In this document: positions 16,996 to 26,273 of the stretch, one piece after another | Numbering within the stretch: the first letter of the stretch is position 1 | How the letters are laid out: each line of letters opens with the position of its first letter | From: an uncultured Eubacterium sp. | GTDB lineage: Bacteria; Bacillota; Clostridia; Lachnospirales; Lachnospiraceae | Direction of reading: 5' to 3' | DNA: 50,404 nucleotides | Assembly: GCA_900548465.1 (NCBI GenBank) | Contig: URKY01000014.1 | Span: forward strand, 1-50,404 | The notes under the pieces: generated by a model | Told to the model about the DNA's origin: nothing | What the model saw: the letters and a program-made list of their open reading frames with translations, nothing else | Databases searched by the model: none | Translations under genes and position numbers: made by a program

Positions 16996-17883
16996 ATGTT
17001 AAAAAGAAAAAGGCGACATAAATTGGGAACAAGTAATACAGATCCTGCCAGATTTAATAAAAGCCAGATAAAAATATATGGGTATCTGATACCAATATCT
17101 ATTGTAATGCTTTTACCAATTATATATATTGTAGTATCTGCATTTAAACCGATGGATGAACTGTTTGCATATCCACCAAGATTTTATGTGAAAAATCCTA
17201 CATTTGATAATTTCAGGAGGTTGTTTGAGGTGTCTTCAGATACTGCAATTTCGGCAGGAAGATATTTATTCAACACTTTCGTGAATACCGTTGTCATTAT
17301 GTTTTTAAATGTGTGGATATCTGTGTGCGTCGGGTTCGTTTTATCTAAGAAAACATTTCGTGGCAAAGATGCATTGCTGCAGGTTAATAATATGGCGTTG
17401 ATGTTCGTTCAGACGGCTGTGGCAATACCGACCTATTTTGTTATTGTATATACAGGACTTAGAAACAATTTTCTTGTAGGCATTATACCTGCATTGGTAG
17501 TGCCAACAGGAGTGTTTTTAGTAAAACAGTTTATTGACCAGCTGCCGGATGCATTGATTGAGGCAGCACGTATTGATGGGGCTACGGACTATCAGATTAT
17601 ACGAAAAATAGTGTTTCCATTAGTGAAACCGGCGTTAGCTACCGTAATGTTATTAGCATTTCAGGGGGCATGGCTTGATGCAAATGCCTCTACGATGTAT
17701 TTGGATAGTGAGACTTTAAAAACATTTGCGTATTATATAGGAACATTGACGGCAGGAGGAAGTGTTATCACACAGGGGATAGCAGCAGCAGGAGCATTAA
17801 TTATGTTAGTTCCGAATATTGTTTTATTTATTATTCTTCAGTCAAGAGTAATGAATACTATGGCAAACTCGGGAATTAAGTAG
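16996..17883 (+). CDS. Sugar ABC transporter permease, MalG type (first pair)
   Basis: The ATG at 16996 has AGGAGG (16984-16989) 6 nt upstream, so the longer frame from 16951 is rejected. The 295-residue protein has a basic cytoplasmic N-terminus (MLKRKRRHKLG), six membrane segments and the EAA motif EAARIDGATDYQIIRKIVFP. It lies 10 nt after the MalF-type gene. No ATP-binding subunit is encoded nearby, so a shared MsmX-like ATPase elsewhere in the genome is inferred. Confidence 0.9.
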   Translation: MLKRKRRHKLGTSNTDPARFNKSQIKIYGYLIPISIVMLLPIIYIVVSAFKPMDELFAYPPRFYVKNPTFDNFRRLFEVSSDTAISAGRYLFNTFVNTVVIMFLNVWISVCVGFVLSKKTFRGKDALLQVNNMALMFVQTAVAIPTYFVIVYTGLRNNFLVGIIPALVVPTGVFLVKQFIDQLPDALIEAARIDGATDYQIIRKIVFPLVKPALATVMLLAFQGAWLDANASTMYLDSETLKTFAYYIGTLTAGGSVITQGIAAAGALIMLVPNIVLFIILQSRVMNTMANSGIK

Positions 17884-17907
17884 TTAACAATATAAATGGA
17901 GAAAAAT

Positions 17908-19995
17908 ATGGCGACAAAATTAAGGAATATATTTTTATTTATAATACTTATTAGTGTTATTTTGTCAGGAAAGACAAATATTGTTTCGGCATCAGAAGGA
18001 ACAACATACACATATACGATTTCTGTAGATGGCGATTATATCAGAACGCAGGAAGCATATTTGGCAAGTACGGTTTATATGCAGAGACAAGGGCTGGTAC
18101 AGCCAAGTGATTTGTTTATATACGGGAAAGAGATATTTATTGCAGATACAGGAAATAAAAGAATCGTAGTTTATAACAAAGAGAATGGAGTTGCCAGAAA
18201 TATTACAAATGATGCATTTGAGGGACCGAGTGGATTGTTTGTGACAGATGAAAGAATGTACATAGCAGATCCGATGGCACAAGCGGTATTTATCTGCGAC
18301 AGGCAGGGGAATATATTGACAACGATTTCCAGACCAAAAGATTCACCTTTGATGAGCAAATCGGCAATATTTAAACCGGTTAATGTAGTTGCTACAGATG
18401 ACTCCAATATTATCGTAGTAGGTGAAGGCTCTTATGATGGTTTAATGCAGTTTGGTGATGATGGCGAGTTTAAAGGGTACTTTGCAGCAAATCAAAGAAG
18501 CTTAACACTATTAGAACGAATTCAGGAGATGATATATACCAGAGAGCAGAAATCTCAGCTTCAGACAAGGAAACCAAGAGCAATACAAAATATAGACTTA
18601 TCTGCCAGAGGTTTAGTTTATAGTGTTACGCAAAGTGCAGAGGTAACTTATTCATGGTCTAAGGCTGAAACGAAAACATCAAACGCATTGAAATTACATA
18701 ATATGGCAGGTACAAATATTTTATCACCTAATAAGTTTATGGATGATGAGTGGAATTTCGTGGATGTGACAGCAGGACCATATGGAAATGTGTATGCATT
18801 GACGCAGACAGGGCTGATTTATGAATATGACAATAGCGGAAATCTGCTGTTTTCGTTTGGAGGAAGAGCAGTGTCTAATGACAGATACGGATTGTTTACA
18901 TCAGCAGCAGCGATTGATTTAGATGAAGAAGGATTTGTTTATGTATTAGATAAGGAAAGAGGTTTTGTTCAGGTATTTGCCCCTACAGAATTTGCAATGT
19001 TGAATCACAGGGCGATTTATGATTTAGAAAAGGGAAATTATGTAGAAAGCAAAAAAATCTGGCAGGAAATTTTAAGATTAAACGGCATGTCCAAAATAGC
19101 TCATATAGGATATGGAAAAAGCCTTTTAAGACAGCAGCAGTATGCAGAGGCATTAGAGCATTTTAAGACAGCCAATGATAGAGATAACTATTCGGAGTGT
19201 TTCTGGGAAATCAGAAATGTAATGATTAATAAATATATTGTATGGGTAATCGCCGGATTATTGATAATATTTGTAATATCACTAATCAAAGGAGCAGTTC
19301 GTCCGAAGAAAAAAAAGAAGCAATATAATACACATGGTATTGCTGAAATACCAGCAAAGGGAATTGGCAGATTAAAGGGTGATTTTAAATATATGGGAAC
19401 AATGCTGAAACATCCTATCGATGCAATTTATTATTTGAAGATTGGAAAAAGAGGAAGTTTGTTGTCAGCGGGGATTATGATAATCGTAACGTTTATCATA
19501 TATATGGCAGACATTTTAGGAAGAGGATTTATCTTTAATCAGAATAGTTTGTCAACGTTGTCACCAATGTTGCTTTCGATAATTTTCTTTATCATTCTAG
19601 GTTTATTTATTGGGGGGAATTACATGGTTTCCACAATTAATGATGGCGAAGGAACGATAAAAAACATATTTGTTTCAGTGGCATATTCCATGGTTCCATA
19701 TATGATAATGGCACCAATAGCAATTGTGTTGAGTTATGTTTTGACCCAGAACGAGGCGTTTTTGATTACATTAGTGTGGTATATTGGTATTTTATGGTCA
19801 GCGGCACTTGTAATCTTAAGTATATTGAATGTGCATAATTATACATTTAAACAGACAGTGAAAAATGTGTTGCTAACATTGTTTTTTGCAATTGTTGCAC
19901 TTATTCTGGTAGCAATTTTATATCTGGTATGGGATAAGATTATAGAGTTTATAGGAGAGGTAATATCGGAGGTGGAGTATCGTGTACAAATATAA
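17908..19995 (+). CDS. NHL beta-propeller / YIP1-family membrane protein
   Basis: The ATG at 17908 has GGAG (17898-17901) at a good distance; the ATG at 17896 does not. The 695-residue product has a signal peptide (cleavage near VSASEG), an extracellular NHL-type propeller (about 45-360, with repeats such as QPSDLFIYGKEIFIADTGNK and GPSGLFVTDERMYIADP), a short TPR-like helical segment (about 370-430), a transmembrane helix (about 445-465), a basic cytoplasmic stretch (RPKKKKKQ) and a five-helix YIP1-like membrane domain (about 515-690). It sits between two permease pairs and overlaps the DUF5696 gene by 14 nt. Its role is unknown; co-location suggests an accessory of the import machinery. The domains are read from motif patterns. 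Confidence 0.78.
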   Translation: MATKLRNIFLFIILISVILSGKTNIVSASEGTTYTYTISVDGDYIRTQEAYLASTVYMQRQGLVQPSDLFIYGKEIFIADTGNKRIVVYNKENGVARNITNDAFEGPSGLFVTDERMYIADPMAQAVFICDRQGNILTTISRPKDSPLMSKSAIFKPVNVVATDDSNIIVVGEGSYDGLMQFGDDGEFKGYFAANQRSLTLLERIQEMIYTREQKSQLQTRKPRAIQNIDLSARGLVYSVTQSAEVTYSWSKAETKTSNALKLHNMAGTNILSPNKFMDDEWNFVDVTAGPYGNVYALTQTGLIYEYDNSGNLLFSFGGRAVSNDRYGLFTSAAAIDLDEEGFVYVLDKERGFVQVFAPTEFAMLNHRAIYDLEKGNYVESKKIWQEILRLNGMSKIAHIGYGKSLLRQQQYAEALEHFKTANDRDNYSECFWEIRNVMINKYIVWVIAGLLIIFVISLIKGAVRPKKKKKQYNTHGIAEIPAKGIGRLKGDFKYMGTMLKHPIDAIYYLKIGKRGSLLSAGIMIIVTFIIYMADILGRGFIFNQNSLSTLSPMLLSIIFFIILGLFIGGNYMVSTINDGEGTIKNIFVSVAYSMVPYMIMAPIAIVLSYVLTQNEAFLITLVWYIGILWSAALVILSILNVHNYTFKQTVKNVLLTLFFAIVALILVAILYLVWDKIIEFIGEVISEVEYRVQI

Positions 19996-22264
19996 GAGAA
20001 TAATATGTATCGGCTTGACATTCATTTTATCTGCAACAGTAACTATGGCGTATGCAGCAAAGAAGGAAGATAATAAAGTATCAGAAATTGATTTTGTTGT
20101 ACCGGATTCATCTGCATTAGATGTAACTTCTGTAAGGTATACACAAATAGAAGAGGTTAGAAAGGTAAAAAACAGACTGGCTGATTTGAAAGGCTTTGAA
20201 AAAAAGATGGAAAGTGATATCCTTGCAGTTTACTATTCAGATGAAACAAAAGGTATTCGTATTTTAAATAAAGAAACAGGGTATGTGTGGGGAGGCTTAA
20301 AGGAAACAAAGGCAGAAGATATGAATAAAAAGTGGTCGTCTATGGCAAATTCAATTATATCCATAGATTATCTGGGTGGAAACTGCCAGTCTGCCAGAGC
20401 AACATTGGGAGATAGTGGAAACTCTCTTAATTTTAATTGGAAAGAAAATGAAGCAATTTGTAATGCAAACTTTGTTTTGGCAGGAATATCATTGTCATTT
20501 AAGATGAAACTGGAAGAAGACCATTTGACAATAGAAGTGTTACAAAACACGGTAAAGGAACTAAAAAATAATAAACTGCAGTCGGTTTGGATATTACCGT
20601 TTTTAGGAACAGTAAAGGAGGATACTACGCCAGGGTATATGTTTGTGCCGGATGGTTCAGGAGCATTAATCCGCTATAATAAAAAGGGAACTTATACATC
20701 GGTGTATGATGAAAGAGTTTACGGAAAGGATGCATCTGTAGATGGACTTTCAGAGGCTGGTGATCTGATAGCAAAGCGAAATAATGATTACATGATTGAT
20801 ACACCAAAGGCTACAATACCGGTTTATGGTGTGGTGCATGGTGCAAATCAAAATGCGTACATGGCAGTAATTGAAGAGGGAGCAGAGTATTCTTCAGTAT
20901 ATGCTTCTCCGGCAGGAATGGTGACAGATTACAACTGGGTATCTTCCAGATTTGATTACAGACAGGCATATAGTTATCCGGTCAATAAGAGCGGAAAGAC
21001 AATTATGACTACGCAGGATGAAGCAGAAGCATATAACGGCAGAGTTACATTTTATTTTCTGTCGAACGAAAAGGCAGATTATTCCGGAATGGCTGTAAAA
21101 TATAGAGAACTGGTAAAAAATGCAGGAATATTGAAAAGGAATGAACGAGAGGACAAAGAAATTCCTATGTATCTGCATATGATGGCAGGTGTAGTGGAGG
21201 AAGGACTTATTTTTAATGGATATAATAAGTTGACTTCTGTGAAAGAAGCACAGGATATTGTTGATAATTTGCGGAGAAATGATATTAAAAATATTTCAGT
21301 TTCATATGAAGGATGGCAGAAAAATGGAATCAGCGGACATAAATATGGGACAACCAGTTTAGATTCCGATCTTGGAAATGAGGGAGATTTGAAGGAATTA
21401 CATAAAATGCTTGGAGACAATGGTGGAAGATTTTATCTTTACACTAATCCGGTAAGTTTTAATGAAGATCAGGCGAGGATTGCTTCAACGTCAGCTCTTA
21501 CAATTTCGAAAAATTATTCTTCATATACTAGAAGTAATACAATGTTAATGTATCCGACAGAGTATTATGCACATCCGTCAGATGTGGTTGATTCACTGGC
21601 GGATATGGTAGAGGATTATCCCGAGTATAATCTGGATGTGGCTAAAGTTGGAAACATGATTTATGGTGATTATTCTAAGAATGAAAAAATATCAAGGCAG
21701 AAAAGTAAACAAATATTGAGTGAAACTGTTTCAAAAATAAAAAAAGATAAAGTATTAGAAAATCCGAATCAGTATTTGTGGAATGATACATCTGAGTATA
21801 TAAATATGCCGTTACAGAATAGTCAATATATGTATGAAACAGATTCTGTTCCGTTTTTACAGATCGTTTTGAAAGGAAGCATAGACTATTATGCGCCATA
21901 TGCGAATCAGGGATTTTATAATCAGACAAACAAACTAAAGATGATTGAGTATGGCGCGTATCCTTCTTTTATAATTATGTCAGAGAAAAACGAAAAGTTA
22001 ATAGATACTCCATTAGAAGACTATTTTTCACTGAATTACAATGATTGGTCTGATGTGATGAAGGAAGTTTATCAATATTTAAATGGTGCACTGAAAGAAG
22101 TGGAAGGAAGTTCTATTATTCAACATAAGATGCTTGATACAGGCGTTGCGGCAGTGTCATATGATAATGGGAAAGTAATTTATATTAATTATTTAAATCG
22201 GGAGTATGTGACAAAACAGGGAGTACATATTCCAGCACAGAATTATTTGGTAGCAGATAGATAA
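19982..22264 (+). CDS. DUF5696-type exported protein
   Basis: The GTG at 19982 has GGAGG (19968-19972) 9 nt upstream and overlaps the preceding gene by 14 nt. The 760-residue product has a signal peptide (cleavage near TMAYAA) and no other membrane segment. Recognisable DUF5696-like features are LAVYYSDETKGIRILNKET, an early beta-rich region ending GYMFVPDGSGALIRYN, and a later region resembling a TIM barrel (residues about 380-650, including VSYEGWQKNGISGHKYG). I infer a glycan-handling or hydrolase-like protein; no catalytic residues can be assigned. Proteins of this family are found beside YIP1 proteins and sugar permeases in other Firmicutes, as I recall, but that was not checked here. 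Confidence 0.72.
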   Translation: MYKYKRIICIGLTFILSATVTMAYAAKKEDNKVSEIDFVVPDSSALDVTSVRYTQIEEVRKVKNRLADLKGFEKKMESDILAVYYSDETKGIRILNKETGYVWGGLKETKAEDMNKKWSSMANSIISIDYLGGNCQSARATLGDSGNSLNFNWKENEAICNANFVLAGISLSFKMKLEEDHLTIEVLQNTVKELKNNKLQSVWILPFLGTVKEDTTPGYMFVPDGSGALIRYNKKGTYTSVYDERVYGKDASVDGLSEAGDLIAKRNNDYMIDTPKATIPVYGVVHGANQNAYMAVIEEGAEYSSVYASPAGMVTDYNWVSSRFDYRQAYSYPVNKSGKTIMTTQDEAEAYNGRVTFYFLSNEKADYSGMAVKYRELVKNAGILKRNEREDKEIPMYLHMMAGVVEEGLIFNGYNKLTSVKEAQDIVDNLRRNDIKNISVSYEGWQKNGISGHKYGTTSLDSDLGNEGDLKELHKMLGDNGGRFYLYTNPVSFNEDQARIASTSALTISKNYSSYTRSNTMLMYPTEYYAHPSDVVDSLADMVEDYPEYNLDVAKVGNMIYGDYSKNEKISRQKSKQILSETVSKIKKDKVLENPNQYLWNDTSEYINMPLQNSQYMYETDSVPFLQIVLKGSIDYYAPYANQGFYNQTNKLKMIEYGAYPSFIIMSEKNEKLIDTPLEDYFSLNYNDWSDVMKEVYQYLNGALKEVEGSSIIQHKMLDTGVAAVSYDNGKVIYINYLNREYVTKQGVHIPAQNYLVADR

Positions 22265-22288
22265 TTTGGCATAGAATAGGAGAAAAAC

Positions 22289-23185
22289 ATGGTAATCAAA
22301 CCAAAGGGTAAGGTATCAAAAAACGGAAAATATAAAAAAACAAAATTAACAAATACCATGAAAGGAATATTATTTGTTTCACCATGGCTGATTGGATTTG
22401 CTGTGTTTACGTTGATTCCGTTTATTAACAGTATTTTATATAGTTTTAATGCAGTATCCATTACTCCGGGAAAGATAAATTTAAAATGGGCAGGTCTTGA
22501 ATATTATAATCAGGCGTGGAATGTAAGCACAAGTTTCAAATTAAATCTGTCCTCTTCGGCAATGATGATATGTTGTGCGACGCCGGTTATATTGGTGTTT
22601 GCATTGATAGTAGCGGTGATGCTTAATAATAAATTTCGTGGAAGAGTATTTTTCAGAGCAATATTTTTTATGCCGGTAATTATTATGAGTGGTCCGGTTA
22701 TAAGTAAACTTCTTACGGGATATACAGTGAATTTTACGGAAGAAGGTTCCCAAATAATGCTTTTTCTACAGAGCCTTCCAGGTGTGATTAGTAAGCCATG
22801 TGTGTTTGTGTTGGATAATCTGGTACTAATACTCTGGTTTTCAGGAGTACAGATTTTGATTTATTTAGCAGGTCTCCAAAAGGTATCAACCAGTCTTTAT
22901 GAAGCAGCTGAAATTGATGGTGCCGGAGCATGGGAAAAATTTTGGAAAATAACATTGCCACATATGGGACCGATTATTTTAATTAATGGAATATATACAG
23001 TAGTTACAATAGCTAACTATTCAGAACAGGCAATCAATCAGGAAATATCAAATAGTATGTTTAATACATCTATGATGTATAGTTTATCAGCTGCCATGTC
23101 GTGGATATATTTCTTATTGGTACTTTTAATACTGGCAGTGGTAGGACTGTTGTTTTGGTTTATCAGTAAAAAGGAGAATACATAA
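22289..23185 (+). CDS. Sugar ABC transporter permease, MalF type (second pair)
   Basis: The 298-residue protein has a basic N-terminus (MVIKPKGKVSKNGKYKKTK), membrane segments starting GILFVSPWLIGFAVF, and the EAA loop EAAEIDGAGAWEKFWKITLP. ATG at 22289 follows AGGAG. It differs from the first MalF-type protein throughout, so this is a separate transporter and not a recent tandem copy. It is followed by its MalG partner with a 1-nt overlap. Confidence 0.9.
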   Translation: MVIKPKGKVSKNGKYKKTKLTNTMKGILFVSPWLIGFAVFTLIPFINSILYSFNAVSITPGKINLKWAGLEYYNQAWNVSTSFKLNLSSSAMMICCATPVILVFALIVAVMLNNKFRGRVFFRAIFFMPVIIMSGPVISKLLTGYTVNFTEEGSQIMLFLQSLPGVISKPCVFVLDNLVLILWFSGVQILIYLAGLQKVSTSLYEAAEIDGAGAWEKFWKITLPHMGPIILINGIYTVVTIANYSEQAINQEISNSMFNTSMMYSLSAAMSWIYFLLVLLILAVVGLLFWFISKKENT

Positions 23186-24063
23186 TGAAGAAAAAAAGAA
23201 AGATACCAGTATCAAAAATATTTGTATATTTTATATTGGCAGGAATTGGATTCGTGTATTTGTATCCAGTTTTATACATGATAGTAAACAGTTTTCTGTC
23301 AGCAGGAGATTTGACAGATCCCAGCGTGACTTGGATACCTACAGAATTATGTTTTGATAATTTTAGTACTGCATTTGAAACATTGGATTTTTTTAAAAGT
23401 TTTGGAATGTCTATGCTGATGAGTTTGATTCCGGCGGTTCTTCAGACAGCCGTAACGGCTGTTATTGCCTATGGATTGGCGAGGTTTCATATACCATTTA
23501 AAAAAGTAATATTAGTATTGATATTGATAACATTTTTATTGCCGACACAGGTTATGCTTGTACCACGTTATGTGTTGTTTGATACATATCATTTAACAGA
23601 TACTATTTGGGCACAGTTTTTGCCAGCCTTGTTTGGTCAGGGACTTAATAGTGCAATATTCATATTTGTTTATTATAGTTACTTTGTTTCCTATCCGGTG
23701 GTCTTGGACGAAGCAGCTGAGATAGATGGAGCAGGAAAATGGAAGATATTTTTAAAGGTGTCACTTCCAATGGCAAAAGGAGCAATTATTCTGAGTATGT
23801 TGTTTTCCTTTGTATTTTATTGGAATGAAACATATTTGAGCAATACATTATGGGGGGGAAAGATACAGACACTGCCATTGAAACTGCAGAGTTTTACATT
23901 ACAGTATGAGGCTTTGTATGGAAAAGAGGCAGCAGGTTCTATTAGTGAGTCCGTATCATTAGCAGGAACACTCTTGTCAATATTACCACTTTTAGTGATG
24001 TATTTGATTTTTCAGAGACAGTTTGTAGAAAGTATAGAATCAACAGGAATTACTGGTGAGTAG
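23185..24063 (+). CDS. Sugar ABC transporter permease, MalG type (second pair)
   Basis: The start overlaps the stop of the MalF-type gene (TAATG), with AAGGAG just upstream. The 292-residue protein has six membrane segments and the EAA loop EAAEIDGAGKWKIFLKVSLP. The last residues lie just upstream of the GH3 gene. No binding protein follows, so one of the two upstream lipoproteins must serve this pair, or its binding protein lies elsewhere. Confidence 0.9.
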   Translation: MKKKRKIPVSKIFVYFILAGIGFVYLYPVLYMIVNSFLSAGDLTDPSVTWIPTELCFDNFSTAFETLDFFKSFGMSMLMSLIPAVLQTAVTAVIAYGLARFHIPFKKVILVLILITFLLPTQVMLVPRYVLFDTYHLTDTIWAQFLPALFGQGLNSAIFIFVYYSYFVSYPVVLDEAAEIDGAGKWKIFLKVSLPMAKGAIILSMLFSFVFYWNETYLSNTLWGGKIQTLPLKLQSFTLQYEALYGKEAAGSISESVSLAGTLLSILPLLVMYLIFQRQFVESIESTGITGE

Positions 24064-24088
24064 GCACAAAGAAAGGGAGAATAGATTT

Positions 24089-26260
24089 ATGAATATTGAA
24101 GAAAGAATAGAAGAGCTTTTGTCAAAGATGACATTACATGAAAAGGTGGGACAGTTGCATCAGGTAGCACCTTCGAAGGTAGGGGGATTTGAAATACCTG
24201 AGGAGGAAGCTTTTAAATTATATAAAAGCGGTGATATGGATGAGAAGACATATGATGCAATTATTAATCACAAGATGTTGAGCAATCATGAAGACGAAAT
24301 AAGAAAAGGCGAAATAGGCTCTTTTATTAGTGTCATAGATGCAGAAACAGCGAACCATTATCAAAAAATTGCGGTGGAGGAGAGCCGGTTGGGAATACCT
24401 TTAATCTTTGGTTTGGATGTTATTCATGGATTTAAGACAATGTTTCCAATACCATTGGCGGAGTCATGTAGTTTTGACGATGAACTTTTTGAAGAGACGG
24501 CAAGAGTAGCAGCAAAAGAATCCGCAGCAGGAGGGGTGAACTGGACATATGCACCTATGGTGGATGTGGCGAGAGATTCCCGTTGGGGACGTGTTGCTGA
24601 AGGTGCGGGAGAGGATACATATCTTGCGTCATGTTTCTCAAGAGCAAAGGTAAGAGGATTTCAGGGAAAGGATTTAACAGATGAAGATAGAATCGCAGCT
24701 TGTGTGAAACATTTTGCAGCCTATGGAGCTGTGGAAGGAGGATGTGATTATGATACGGTAGATATGAGCATGCCAAAGTTTTTTGAGACATATTATCCAC
24801 CATATGAAGCTGCAGTTAAAGAAGGATGTGCATCAGTTATGATGGCGTTTAACGACTTATCCGGAGTTCCATGTACGACAAATGAATGGTTGATACAGAA
24901 TCTGCTACGAAAAAATTTAGGATTTAAGGGTGTGGTAATCAGTGATGCCAATGCGATTAAGGAATGTGTGAACCATGGAACAGCATTAGATACTGAAGAT
25001 GCTGTAAAACAGTCTATTGAGGCGGGGACCGAAATGGATTTAGGTTCGGATTTGTATGAAACTCTTTTAGAACAAATGGTGCTAGATGGGAAAGTAGAAG
25101 AAAAATATGTTGATGAGGCAGTTAGAAATATATTGAGGCTAAAATTCAAAGTAGGTTTATTTGAAAAACCGTATGCAGATGTAACTAAAAAAGAATGTCT
25201 TTTATGTGATGAACATAGAGGTATCGCCAGAGATGCGGCAAGAAAATCTATTGTTTTATTAAAAAATGACAATAAGCTTCTTCCATTATCAAAGAAATTA
25301 AAAATAGCGGTTGTAGGTTCAGCAGCTTCAGATAAAGAGCAGATGTATGGATGCTGGTCATTTACAGGAGAATGGGAAAATGCAGTTACTCTTGTAGATG
25401 CATTGAAAAAAGAGGGATATGATTATCAATATGGGAAAGTATGTGGAGAAAAACTGCCATTTGATAAAGAAGAAATGATGAAAACAGTCAAAGATGCAGA
25501 TGTAATTATTGCAACGATTGAACATTTGAACAGTGGGGAGGCAGAATCCCTGGCAGATATTACTATTCAGGGACAGCAGTTAGAAATGCTGTCAGAACTA
25601 AAAAAATTAGAAAAACCTATTGTGACAGTATTATTCAACGGAAGACCCCTTGCAATCCCGGAGATTGTTGAAATGTCAGATGCATTGGTTGAGGCATGGC
25701 ATTTAGGGAGTGAGGCGGGAAACGCTGTGGCAGATGTATTATTTGGAGATTATAATCCAAGTGCAAGGCTTACAATGACTTTTCCTCATAAATCAGGGGA
25801 ATGTCCGATTTATTATAATCATCCAAATACCGGAAGACCGGCAGGGGATTATTTCTGGACAAACAAATACATGGATACGCCACAAAAACCATTATTCCCA
25901 TTTGGATATGGTTTGGGATATTCAGAATTTGAATATGGCGACTTAGAATTAGAAAAAACACAAGAAGGATTTAAAGCAACTGTAGAGATAAAAAACATTG
26001 GAGAATATGATGGCACAGAGACAGTGCAACTTTATATCCATAGAAGAAAGGCCACAAGAGTACGACCTGTGAGAGAATTGAAAGGATACAAAAAAGTTAC
26101 ATTGAAATCAGGTGAAAGCAGGAAAGTATCTTTATGCGTTAATAGAGAAGATTTAGGTTATTATGATACAAGAATGAATTATATTGTGGACGAAAGTGAG
26201 TTTGATGTATGGATGGCACATGACAGTGGGTGTGGAAGTTGGGCGAGAATAAGCTTATAA
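24089..26260 (+). CDS. GH3 glycosidase, cytoplasmic (beta-glucosidase-like)
   Basis: The ATG at 24089 has AAAGGGAGA at a suitable distance; a GTG at 24056 in frame would start inside the preceding gene. The 723-residue protein has no signal peptide. It has the GH3 TIM-barrel (N-terminus IEERIEELLSKMTLHEKVGQ, VDVARDSRWGRVAEGAGED, KHFAAYGAVEGG), the nucleophile D286 in VVISDANA, the alpha/beta sandwich (KSIVLLKNDNKLLPL, PSARLTMTFP) and a C-terminal Fn3-like domain (GTETVQLYIHRR, PVRELKGYKKV). The family covers beta-glucosidases and beta-xylosidases; the choice is not settled by sequence. Its position after the permeases fits cleavage of imported oligosaccharides. Confidence 0.9.
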   Translation: MNIEERIEELLSKMTLHEKVGQLHQVAPSKVGGFEIPEEEAFKLYKSGDMDEKTYDAIINHKMLSNHEDEIRKGEIGSFISVIDAETANHYQKIAVEESRLGIPLIFGLDVIHGFKTMFPIPLAESCSFDDELFEETARVAAKESAAGGVNWTYAPMVDVARDSRWGRVAEGAGEDTYLASCFSRAKVRGFQGKDLTDEDRIAACVKHFAAYGAVEGGCDYDTVDMSMPKFFETYYPPYEAAVKEGCASVMMAFNDLSGVPCTTNEWLIQNLLRKNLGFKGVVISDANAIKECVNHGTALDTEDAVKQSIEAGTEMDLGSDLYETLLEQMVLDGKVEEKYVDEAVRNILRLKFKVGLFEKPYADVTKKECLLCDEHRGIARDAARKSIVLLKNDNKLLPLSKKLKIAVVGSAASDKEQMYGCWSFTGEWENAVTLVDALKKEGYDYQYGKVCGEKLPFDKEEMMKTVKDADVIIATIEHLNSGEAESLADITIQGQQLEMLSELKKLEKPIVTVLFNGRPLAIPEIVEMSDALVEAWHLGSEAGNAVADVLFGDYNPSARLTMTFPHKSGECPIYYNHPNTGRPAGDYFWTNKYMDTPQKPLFPFGYGLGYSEFEYGDLELEKTQEGFKATVEIKNIGEYDGTETVQLYIHRRKATRVRPVRELKGYKKVTLKSGESRKVSLCVNREDLGYYDTRMNYIVDESEFDVWMAHDSGCGSWARISL

Positions 26261-26273
26261 GGAGATATCGCAT

